From Conchocele bisecta (taxonomy: Eukaryota > Mollusca > Bivalvia > Lucinida > Thyasiridae), in NCBI GenBank assembly GCA_029237695.1, contig CM055265.1:121721078-121785077 (forward strand): a DNA stretch of 64,000 nucleotides, given 5' to 3'. The first letter of the stretch is position 1. Each line of letters starts with the position of its first letter. The translations under genes and the position numbers were made by a program. The notes under the pieces are model-generated. The model searched no databases. It was not told where the DNA came from and saw nothing but the letters and a program-made list of their open reading frames with translations. Below, piece by piece: positions 38,301 through 50,300 of the stretch.

Positions 38301-41300
38301 ATGTTACTTTTTTTTAACTTGACCCATTTTTCTCGCGCAATCGACTTAGCCATTTTCAATGTTAAGTTTTTGCGTTTTCAATGTTAAGTTTTCGTGTTTA
38401 AGTCCATTTCTTTGGTACTGTACCACCTAGGACCACCAAACTTTCACAGCTTCATAATCAAGGGGTGCCCACCACATATCACTATCCAACATGTTACTTT
38501 TTTAGCCAGGTTTTTTGAGAAAAAAATCCACGCTATAGGATTGACGAAAGCCGGGCGGGCGGGCGGGCGGGCGGCGGGCGGCGTCCACAATCAATGTTAA
38601 GTTTTCGTGTTTGAGTCCATTTCTTTGTTACTGTACCACCTAGGACCACCAAACTTTCACAGCTTCATAATCAAGGGGTGCCCACCACATATCACTATCC
38701 AACATGTTACTTTTTTTTAACTTGACCCATTTTTCTCGCGCAATCGACTTAGCCATTTTCAATGTTAACTTTTCGCGTTTTCAATGTTAAGTTTTCGTGT
38801 TTAAGTCCATTTCTTTGGTACTGTACCACCTAGGATCACCAAACTTTCACAGCTTCATAATCAAGGGTGCCCACCACATATCACTATCCAACATGTTACA
38901 TTTTTTTTTTTACTTGACCCTTTTTATTTTTTTCCGCGCAATCGACTTAGCCATTTTCAATGTTAAGTTTTTTGCGTTTTCAATGTTAAGTTTTCGTGTT
39001 TAAGTCCATTTCTTTGGTACTGTACCACCTAGGACCACCAAAACTCACAGCTTCATAATCAAGGGGTGCCCACCACATATCACTATCCAAAACATGTTAC
39101 TTTTTTAGCCAGGATTTTTTGAAAAAAAAAATCCACTATAGGATTGACGAAAGCCGGGCGGGCGGGCGGGCGGCGGGCGGCGGGCGGGCGGCGGGCGGCG
39201 TCCACAATCAATGTTAAGTTTTCGTGTTTGAGTCCATTTCTTTGTTACTGTACCACCTAGGACCACCAAACTTTCACAGCTTCATAATCAAGGGGTGCCC
39301 ACCACATATCACTATCCAACATGTTACTTTTTTTTTAACTTGACCCATTTTTTCCGCGTAGTCGACTTAGCCATTTTCAATGTTAAGTTTTCGCGTTTAC
39401 AATGTTAAGTTTTTGTGTTTAAGTCCTTTCTTTGGTATTGTACCACCTAGGACCACCAAACTTTCACAGCTCATTATCAAGGGGTACCCACCACATATCA
39501 CTATCCAACATGTACCTTTTTTTTTTAACCTTCAAACTTTCGCGCAGTCGACTTACCCATTTTCAATGTTAAGTTTTTCGCGTTTACAATGTTTAAGTTT
39601 TCTGTTTAAGTCCAATTTCTTTGGTAACTGTACCCCAGGACCACCAAACTTTCACGGCTTCACTATCAAGGGGTGCCCACCACATATCACTATCCCAACA
39701 TGTTACTTTTTTTTGAGCTTACCCATTTTTTCCGCGCAGTCGACTTACCCATTTTCAATGTTAAGTTTTCGCGTTTACAATGTTAAGTTTTCGTGTTTAA
39801 GTCCATTTCTTTGGTACTGTACCACCTAGGACCACCAAACTTTCACAGCTTCATAACCAAGGGGGTGGCCTACCACATACAACTATCCAACATGTGACCA
39901 TTTTTTTACCTTCACCTATTATTTCTATGTAATTGACTTAGCCATTTTCAACGTTAACTTTTTAACGTACATCTGGTTAGAGTTTTTTGGTTAAAACTTT
40001 TTTGTTATACTATATCTCTGCAACTGCTTCGCCCATTACCTTGAAACTTCACATGGGTGTTTATCATCATCCATATTTTCATTCTAACCCCCAACCGTGC
40101 GGCCCCTGTGCCCAATGTCAAGGTCAAATTACTTTGAAATTTTTTGTTAAAGTTTTTTTGTGTACTATATCTCTGCAACTGCTTCACCCAATACCTTGAT
40201 ACTTAACATGGGTGTTTATCATCATTGTCGCACCTGCTTGCTTGCGGAAAGCGCGATCCTGTGCCCAATGTCAAGGTCAAATTACTTTGAATTTTTTTGT
40301 TAAAGTTTTTTCGTGTACTATATCTCGAACTGCTTCACCCTAATACCTTGATACTTCACATGGGTGTTTATCATCATTGTCGCACCTGCTTGCGGAAAGC
40401 GCGATCCTGTGCCCAATGTCAAGGTCAAATTACTTTGAATTTTTTTTGTTAAAGTTTTTTTGTGTACTATATCTCTGCAACTGCTTCACCCAATACCTTG
40501 ATACTTCACATGGTGTTTATCATCATTATCGCACCTGCTTGCGGAAAGCGCGATCTTGTGCCCAATGTCAAGGTCAAATTACTTTGAATTTTTTTTGTTA
40601 AAGTTTTTTTGTGTACTATATCTCTGCAACTGCTTCACCCAATACCTTGATACTTCACATGGGTGTTTATCATCATTGTTGCACCTGCTTGCGGAAAGCG
40701 CGATCCTGTGCCCAATGTCAAGGTCAAATTACTTTGAATTTTTTAAAAATGTTCGTGTACTATATCTCTGCAACTGCTTCACCCAATACCTTGATACTTC
40801 ACATGGGTGTTTATCATCATTGTCGCACCTGCTTGCGGAAAGCGCGATCCTGTGCCCTATGTCAAGTTCAAATTACTTTGAATTTTTTTGTTAAAGTTTT
40901 TTCGTGTACTATATCTCTGCAACTGCTTCACCCAATACCTTGATACTTCACATGGGTGTTTATCATCATTGTCACACCTGCTTGCGGAAAGCGCGATATC
41001 GTCGGCATTTTGGCATACGTCCGTCCGTTCGTCCGTGTGTCCGGTTAAAGTTTTTTGGTTAAAGTTTTTCCATCTACTATATCTATTTTTTTAGTGTCCA
41101 TGCCTCGCCCCAAGGCGCGACATGCAGGCCACGGCCATCTAGTCTACAAAAATTGGGTATAATTATGTTATCCAAGTGTCTATGCTTGGAGAAAACCTGG
41201 CCTTCGTGGCTTTGCCTCATTTCTTGTTTTTAACTTGACCCATTTTTTCCGCGCAATCGACTTAGCCATTTTCAATGTTAAGTTTTCGCGTTTTCAATGT

Positions 41301-44300
41301 TAAGTTTTCGTGTTTAAGTCCATTTCTTTGGTACTGTACCACCTAGGACCACCAAACTTTCACAGCTTCATAATCAAGGGGTGCCCACCACATATCACTA
41401 TCCAACATGTTACTTTTTTTTAGCTTGACCCATTTTTTCCGCGCAATCGACTTAGCCATTTTCAATGTTAAGTTTTTGCGTTTTCAATGTTAAGTTTTCG
41501 TGTTTAAGTCCATTTCTTTGGTACTGTACCACCTAGGACCACCAAACTTTCACAGCTTCATAATCAAGGGGTGCCCACCACATATCACTATCCAACATGT
41601 TACATTTTTTAGCCAGGTTTTTTGAAAAAAAAATAAAAAATCCACGCTATAAGGATTGACGAAATTAGCCGGCGGGCGCGCGGCGGGCGCGGGCGGCGGG
41701 CGGGTGGCGGGCGGCGTCCACAATCAATGTTAAGTTTTCGTGTTTGAGTCCATTTCTTTGTTACTGTACCACCTAGGACCACCAAACTTTCACAGCTTCA
41801 TAATCAAGGGGTGCCCACCACATATCACTATCCAACATGTTACTTTTTTTTTAACTTGACCCAATTTTTTCCGCGTAGTCGACTTAGCCATTTTCAATGT
41901 TAAGTTTTCGCGTTTACAATGTTAAGTTTTTGTGTTTAAGTCCATTTCTTTGGTATTGTACCACCTAGGACCACCAAACTTTCACAGCTTCATAATCAAG
42001 GGGTACCCACCACATATCACACCAACATACTTTTTTTTCTTCACCCATTTTTTTTTCCCGCATCACTTACCCTTTTCAATGTTAAGTTTTCGCGTTTACA
42101 ATGTTAAGTTTTCGGTTTGTCCATTTCTTTGTACTGTACCTAGGACCACCAAACTTTTCACCTCATAACCAAGGGGTCCTACCACATACAATTCCAACAT
42201 GACCATTTTTTTACCTTCACCTATTCTATGTAATTGACTTAGCCATCCTTAACTTTTTAACGTACATGGTTAGTTTTTTGGTTAAAACTTTTTTGTTACA
42301 TCTCTGCAATGCTTCGCCCCATTACCTTGAAACTTCACATGGTGTTTATCATCATCCATTTTTCTTCTAACCCCAACCGCGGCCCCCTGTGCCCCATGTC
42401 AAGGTCAAATTACTTTAAATTTTTTGTTAAAGTTTTTTTTGTGTACTAATCTGCAACTGCTTCACCCAATACCTTGAACTTCTGGGTGTTTACATCATTG
42501 TCGCACCTCTTCGGAAAGCGCGTTTGCCCAATGTCAAGGCAAATACTTTGAATTTTTTTGTTAAATTTTTCGTACATACTCTGCAACTGCTTCACCCAAT
42601 ACCTTGATACTTCACAGGGTGTTTATCACATTGTCGCACCTCGCGGAAAGCGCGATCCTGTCCCAATGTCAAGTCAAATTACTTTGAATTTTTTTTGTTA
42701 AAGTTTTTTTGTGTACTATATCTGCAATCTTCACAACCTTGACTTCATGGGTATCATCATTACGCACCTCTTGGGAAACGCGATCCTGTGCCCAATGTCA
42801 AGTCAAATTACTTTGATTTTTTTTGTTAAATTTTTTTGTACTAATATCTCTGCAACTCTTCCCCAATACCTTGATACTTCACATGGGTGTTTATCATCAT
42901 TGTTCACCTGCTTGCGGAAAGCGCGATCCTGTCCCCAAGCAAGGTCAAATTACTTTGAATTTTTTAAAAATGTTCGTGTACTATACTGCAACTCTTCACC
43001 CAACCTTGATACTTCATGGGTGTTTTACTCATTGTCACCTCTTGCGGAAAGCGCGATCCTGGCCCTAAGTCAAGTTCAAATTCTTTGAATTTTGTTAAAG
43101 TTTTTTCGTGTACTATCCTGCAACTCTTCACCCAATATTGATACTTCACATGGTGTTTATCATCATTGTCACACCGCTTGCGGAAAGCGCATACGCGGCA
43201 TTTGGCATACGTCCGCCGTGTGTCCCGGTTAAAGTTTTTTTGGTTAAAGTTTTTCCACTATATCTATTTTTTTAGTGTCCATCCTCGCCCCAAGGCGACA
43301 TGCAGGCCACGGCCACTATCTACAAAAATTGGGTATAATTATATCCAAGGTCTATCTTGGAGAAAACCTGGCCTTCGTGGCTTTGCCTCTTTCTTGTTTT
43401 TAACTTGACCCCCGCGCAATCGACTTAGCCATTTTCAATAATTTTTTCGCTTTACATTTAATTTTCTGTTTAATCCATTTCTTTGGTACTGACCTACCAC
43501 CAAAATTTACACTTCATAACCAAGGCCACCACATACAACTATCCAACGTACCATTTTTTTACCTTCACCTATTATTTCTATGTAACTTGACTTATACCCA
43601 TTTTCAATCGTTAACTTTTTAACGTACATCTGGTTAGAGTTTTTTTTTGGTTTTAAAATACTTTTTTGTTGATACTATATCTCTGCAACTGCTTCGCCCA
43701 TTTACCTTGAAACTTCACATGGGTGTTTATCATCATCCATATTTTCATTCTAACCCCCAACCTGTGCGGGCCCCTGTGCCCAATGTCAAGGTCAAATTAC
43801 TTTGAAATTTTTTGTTAAAGTTTTTTTGTGTACTATATCTCTGCAACTGCTTCACCCAATCCATACCTTGATACTTCACATGGGTGTTTATCATCATTGT
43901 CGCACCTGCTTGCGGAAAGCGCGATCCTGTGCCCAATGTCAAGGTCAAATTACTTTGAATTTTTTTGTTAAATTTTTTTCGTGTGCTATCTCTGCAACTG
44001 CTTCACCCAATACCTTGATACTTCACATGGGTGTTTATCATCATTATCGCACCTGCTTGCGGAAAGCGCGATCCTGTGCCCAATGTCAAGGTCAAATTAC
44101 TTTGAATTTTTTTTGTTAAAGTTTTGTGTACTATATCTCTGCAACTGCTTCACCCAATACCTTGATACTTCACATGGGTGTTTATCATCATTGTTGCACT
44201 GCTTGCGGAAAGCGCGATCCTGTGCCCAATGTCAAGGTCAAATTACTTTGAATTTTTTAAAAATGTTCGTGTCTATATCTCTGCAACTGCTTCACCCAAT

Positions 44301-47300
44301 ACCTTAGATACTTCACATGGGTGTTTATCATCATTGTCGCACCTGCTTGCGGAAAGCGCGATCCTGTGCCCTATGTCAAGTTCAAATTACTTTGAATTTT
44401 TTTGTTAAAGTTTTTTCGTGTACTATATCTCTGCAACTGCTTTCACCAATACTTGATACTTCATCATGGGTGTTTATCATCATTGTCACACCTGCTTGCG
44501 GAAAGCGCGATATCGTCGGCATTTTGGCATACGTCCGTCCGTTCGTCCGTGTGTCCGGTTAAAGTTTTTTGGTTAAAGTTTTTCCATCTACTATATCTAT
44601 TTTTTTAGTGTCCATGCCTCGCCCCAAGGCGCGACATGCAGGCCACGGCCATCTAGTCTACAAAAATTGGGTATAATTATGTTATCCAAGTGTCTATGCT
44701 TGGAGAAAACCTGGCCTTCGTGGCTTTGCCTCATTTCTTGTTTTTAACTTGACCCATTTTTTCCGCGCAATCGACTTAGCCATTTTCAATGTTAAGTTTT
44801 CGCGTTTTCAATGTTAAGTTTTCGTGTTTAAGTCCATTTCTTTGGTACTGTACCACCTAGGACCACCAAACTTTCACGGCTTCATAATCAAGGGGTGCCC
44901 ACCACATATCACTATCCAACATGTTACTTTTTTTTGAGCTTGACCCATTTTTTCCGCGCAGTCGACTTAGCCATTTTCAATGTTAACTTTTCGCGTTTAC
45001 AATGTTAAGTTTTCGTGTTTAAGTCCATTTCTTTGGTACTGTACCACCCTAGGACCACCAAACTTTCACAGCTTCATAACCAAGGGGTGGCCTACCACAT
45101 ACAACCTATCCAACATGTGACCATTTTTTTTTTTTTACCTTCACCTATTATTTCTACGTAATTGACTTAGCCATTTTCAACGTTAACTTTTTAACGTACA
45201 TCTGGTGAAATTTTTTGGTTAAAACTTTTTTGTTATACTATATCTCTGCAACTGCTTCGCCCATTACCTTGAAACTTCACATGGGTGTTTATCATCGTCC
45301 ATATTTTCACTCTGACCCCCAACCGTGCGGCCCGTGTGCGCAATGTCAAGGTCAAATTACTTTGAATTTATTTGTTAAAGTTTTTTCGTCTACTATATCT
45401 CTGCAACTGCTTCACCCATTACCTTGATACTTCACATGGGTGTTTATCATCATTGTCGCACCCGCTTTGCGGAAAGCGCGATATCGTCGGCATTTTGGCA
45501 TACGTCCGTACGTCCGTGTGTCCGGTTAAAGTTTTTTCGTTAAAGTTTTTCCATCTACTATATCTATTTTTTTAGTGTCCATGCCTCGCCCCAAGGCGCG
45601 ACATCAGGCCACGGCCATCTAGTCTACAAAAAGTGGGTATAATTATGTTATCCAAGTGTCCATGCTTGGAAAAAACCTGGCTTTCGTGGCTTTGCCTCGT
45701 TTCTTGTTATTAAATGTTATAAAAAGAAATAAGCACAATTTGCCGATCTGGGAATCGAACTCGGAACCCGTTGTATCAAAGGCGACATGTGTACCCATTA
45801 TACTAGTGGGTCATCTGTTTACATAGCTTTGGTACTGCTTGTATGCACTCGTCAGCACGGTATTCTAACAACAACAATCACCAAGTGATCTATGACGAAT
45901 ATTGATTTTGAAAAATAGCTCGACTATTCGAAGAACAGTGAGAGCTTATGTAGTCACCCCGGCGTCAGCGTCGGCGTCACCTTGGTCAAGGTTTTTAATC
46001 AAGCTTGTATATGGAATACTCCTGGCCCTACACCCACCATACTTGGACAAATTCATCTCCTAGTGATGTACATCAACAACCCCTGACCTATATTTGACCT
46101 TGACCTACATTTAACCTTGAATTACTTAGTTAATTCCCCTTGGTTAAGGTTTTTAGTCAACCTTGGTTAAGGTTTTTAGTCAAGCTTGTAGATGGAATAC
46201 TATTGTGCATACAGACACCATACTTGGATAACTTTTTCCCATATGGATGTAAATCAATAACCCCTGACCTATATTTTACTTTGACCTACATTTAATCTTG
46301 AATTACTTACTTATTTCCCCTTGGTTGTATATGGAATACTCCTGGGCCTACAGCAACCATACTTGGACAACTTCATCTCCTAGTGATGTACATCAATAGT
46401 CCCTGACGTATATTTGACCTTGACCTACTTTTACCCTTGGATTACTTAGTTATTTCCCCTTGGTTAAGGTTTTTAGTCGAGCTTGTACATGGAATACTAT
46501 TGTGCATACAGACACCATACTTGGACAACCTTTTCTCATAATGATGTACATCAATAACCCCTGATCTATATTTGACCTTGACCTACATTTCCTCTTGAAT
46601 TACTTACTTAATTCTCTTTGGTTAAGGTTTTTAGTTAAGCTTGTAGATGGAATACTCATGGCCCTACACCAACCATACTTGGACAACTTCATCTCCTAGT
46701 GATGTACATCAACAACCCCTGACCTATATTTGACCTTGACCTACATTTAACCTTAAATTACTTACTTAATTCCCCTTGGTTAAGGTTTTTACTCAACCTT
46801 GGTTAAGGTTTTTAGTCAAGCTTAGTGGAATACTATTGTGCATACAGACACCATACTTGGATAACTTTTTCTCATAGGGATGTACATCAATAACCCCTGA
46901 CCTTTATTTTACCTTCACCTACATTTAACCTTGAATTACTTGGTTAATGTTTATAGTCAAGCTTGTATATGGAATACTTCTGGGCCTACATCAACCATAC
47001 TTGGACAACTTCATCTCCTAGTGATATACATCAATAATCCCTGACGTATATTTGACCTTGACCTACTTTTATCCTTGGATTACTTAGTTATCTCCCCTTG
47101 TGATGTACATCAATAACCCCTGACCTATATCTGACATTGACCTACATTTAACCTTGAATTACTTACTTAATTTCCCTTGGTTAATCTTTTTAGTCAACCT
47201 TGGTTATGGTTTTTATGCAGGCCGCAGCCACCTTCTTTGTCAAGCTATGTGTACATCGACAACCCTCGTAGTCGAGCTATGCTGTTCTTCTACAGCTCTT

Positions 47301-50300
47301 GTTTTATTAATTTGTTCCCATGATATAACAATTTGTTCCCTCGAATTAACAATTCGTTACCACGATATAACAATTTGTTCCCTCGAATTAACAATTCATT
47401 CCCACGAAATGACAATTCGTTCCCTCAATTTAACAATTCGGTCCCTTGAATTGACAATTCGTTCCCACGATATAGCAATTCATTCCCACGAATTAACAAT
47501 TCGTTCCCGTGGGAACGAATTGTTAATTCGTGGGAACAAATTGTTAAATTGAGAGAACAAATTGTTATTTCGTGGGAACGAATAAATAAAACAAAATCCA
47601 TGTCCCCTGCGAGGCTTCGTAGAATGCAGCATGATCAAGATCTACACTTGTTGTAAATATCATAAGGTCCATTTTATCAACCAGGGACCACATGAGCTAA
47701 TAACTAGGCCAGAAACATTTGGAAGTAATGATTTTGTGTTGATTTCCAATCACAGCTCCATAACCCTAAGTCAACGTATTTGAGTTCAGTCCATTACATT
47801 TCTGACAGTCTGTCAAACTTCTTGTAACTCAGATGTATTGAGGTCACATGGCCTCTGTCACTCATCTAGGAAATCTACAGTTCCTATTCCCAATGCAACA
47901 AGCATGTCAATCACTGCCGGAAAATGTACACTGTTGTGTCGGAAACCAGCGTAGGTGTGGATTTACAAACACACACCCTAATATGGGTATATACTGGTTG
48001 TGTTATTTAACACATTGTCAGATGAATTTACAAATGGGGTCTAGAAAGATTACGCGTAGTGCAAACACTGTAGATGCAGATGAGACGGCTCGTCTCATCC
48101 ACATCTTCAGTGTTTGTTAGTAGTTTTGATATTAGGAAAACATAATGTGTTTATTTAATTTTCAAGAGTAACAGTTTGTCAAAGAATTATCATGGAACAT
48201 TCAGTGTTGATATTTAGACAGGTCGAAAATGGTTGGCAAGCAAAACAGATCCTAATGAGACTGCATTGACATTCAGACGTATCTATGACAATCTTTAACC
48301 CTTATAATGCTGAATTAAAATTTGTTGTCTGCTGTTTATTTCTAGTTTCCAATTTTTCTCATCAAAGCCATGTTTTGACAACACTTTAGAATCATTTCCA
48401 ATGGAAATGATTCTAGAGTGTTGTCAAGCCATGTTTTTATTGAGAAAAAAGACAAAACATAAATCGACAGCAGACGAGAATTTACGTTTCCCGTGTTCTA
48501 GGGGTTAAGTTGGTTACACAAGCCAAGATGTACATTTCACTGTTTGTTTCCTGATAAACACACCATTCCAGAAGACTAGATGAGTAAATGATTTAGGTGT
48601 TTAGAGTACATATTTGACTGCCATTTGAACCCCAGAGGTCATTATCTGACAAACCTCCTAATTTCCCTGTGGCTGTTGTTATTGTTGTTGTTGCTGTGAA
48701 TGATTCACACAGTATGGAGTCATTCTGTGGCTATTGTCCGATTGTAGCAATTTGTTTTATGTCCCATACAGCTGGTTCATTGAGCCAGACCATGGTAGTT
48801 CGCCGGCATTTTGTGTTTCTGTTGTCTGTCTTTATCAGTGTTTTTAGGTTAGACACCACCAAATAGTTTTACTATATAATTTAACCGAATGCCATCCAAT
48901 AAGGCCAGTCTCTCCTACTTTCACTATTCGTATGGATGCTGTGGGACCCACTTGTACATGACCTGCAGCCAGTCTGTACTGGTTCTGCATGAACTAAACA
49001 ATAGGTTCACTTACTCCCAAGAAAGAAAAATCCAACCTTGTCATATCCTCCAATATTGTGTACATTTTTTGGCCACGGAAACTCCGTTTACATCAAGTGA
49101 CCAACAGGGTCAGTGTTTTCTTTTAAATGCTACAAATATGCTGAAAACTGGTGTTGAAGGCACCCCAAAATGTTCCTCAAGTGAAACTGGGTAGTAATGG
49201 ATCAAGATTTGCAAGCAAACGGTGTCTGTGACCTCAAAACACCCGCACTATTTTTTTATACCGGACTACTTTTGCATACACCCTGGGCGGTTTCGCACCA
49301 TTTGGTGTCTTCTAACCTATAAGTGTACCAGTCCCACTACAAATCATTCTACAATATTCACTATTCAAAAAGTAGCTTCTATTCCTGGATACAGTACCAA
49401 GTTTGGAGCAAATATCTCAAATGGTTGTCACACAGCAGCTGTGTAACTCCACCATGTGACTGTCCACATTCTGCCTTAAATTGAGCTACTACAGAACTAT
49501 GGAGAATTTTAATAGATGATGAATTAAAAGCACAAATCTCCATAAAATCACATAACATTACCCTAAATAGTGTTATAGCTAACCATTCTACATATACAGA
49601 CTCATCACTGAAACTATACCAACATGTATGCCACTCTGGAATGGTCGACAGACAAAAGGGTACTGGCTTGGAACGGTCCAGTCAAGAAATTTGCTTTATA
49701 ACACAGGAGGAAAGGTAAAAACAATGTTTTCTGAGTTCTAGTGTCTTGGTACTATACCGATATGCGAAAAACAATACACTTACGCCTAATTTTGGCAAAT
49801 TTTGGAACAGCGTCGCGATGTCGCGCCACTTTCCATAACTTCTTAATTGTCCATCAGCAAGCCAATATCAATGAAAAAAAATGAAAAACACACTATAATC
49901 ACTGTTTCGGTGTATATTTCTGTCACATTCCAAGCCCAATCACCTACAGGTAATTTGCATACACTGGTTTATTATATTTCACTAAATAAAGCTGAGAAAT
50001 CAAGATTTTAGAAGATTTTGAAGCCGATAACTGTCCGTCTGAGATACAAAAAGAACAAATATGTTGCATCGCGGAGTCCGCTCGATTATTCTTGTCGCAG
50101 TAACTTTAAATTATGTTCCCAGAGACATAGCTACAAGAAACATAAACTTCCAACTTCAAATTCTACAAACAAACATATCTCACATAGGGCCTAGGCACAC
50201 CTTATAGGTTAGACACCACCAAATAGTTTTACTATATAATTATAAACCGAATGCCATCCAATAAGGCCAGTCTCTCCTACTTTCACTATTCGTATGGATG

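Larger units (their letters stand above)
38105..45712. repeat. Higher-order satellite of A and B units
   Basis: A units (about 200 bp) contain CACCTAGGACCACCAAAC, TTCATAATCAAGGGGTGCC and CATATCACTATCCAACATG. B units (about 148 bp) contain ACTATATCTCTGCAACTGC, CTTGATACTTCACATGGG and CTTGCGGAAAGCGCGATC. Blocks run A array, B array, then a terminal block with CATGCCTCGCCCCAAGGCG and GTGGCTTTGCCTC. Terminal blocks end near 41.22, 43.40, 44.74 and 45.71 kb. Confidence 0.92.

Noticed and set aside
40377..40943. Overlapping open frames with repeated [17 protein letters not shown] segments
   Set aside because: They are translations of the B satellite unit. The repetition comes from the tandem DNA, frames shift between units, and small indels break them.
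38105..45712. CRISPR-like repeat/spacer array
   Set aside because: Units of 148-200 bp are tandem without unique spacers, and the context is a eukaryotic intron.
45741..45812. Functional tRNA gene
   Set aside because: The acceptor and T stems do not pair properly on the - strand; reported only as a tRNA-like pseudogene.
48889..49194. 101-codon frame in the left direct repeat
   Set aside because: The other copy (50206-50679) breaks this frame by small indels at near-identical DNA, and no protein similarity is apparent.
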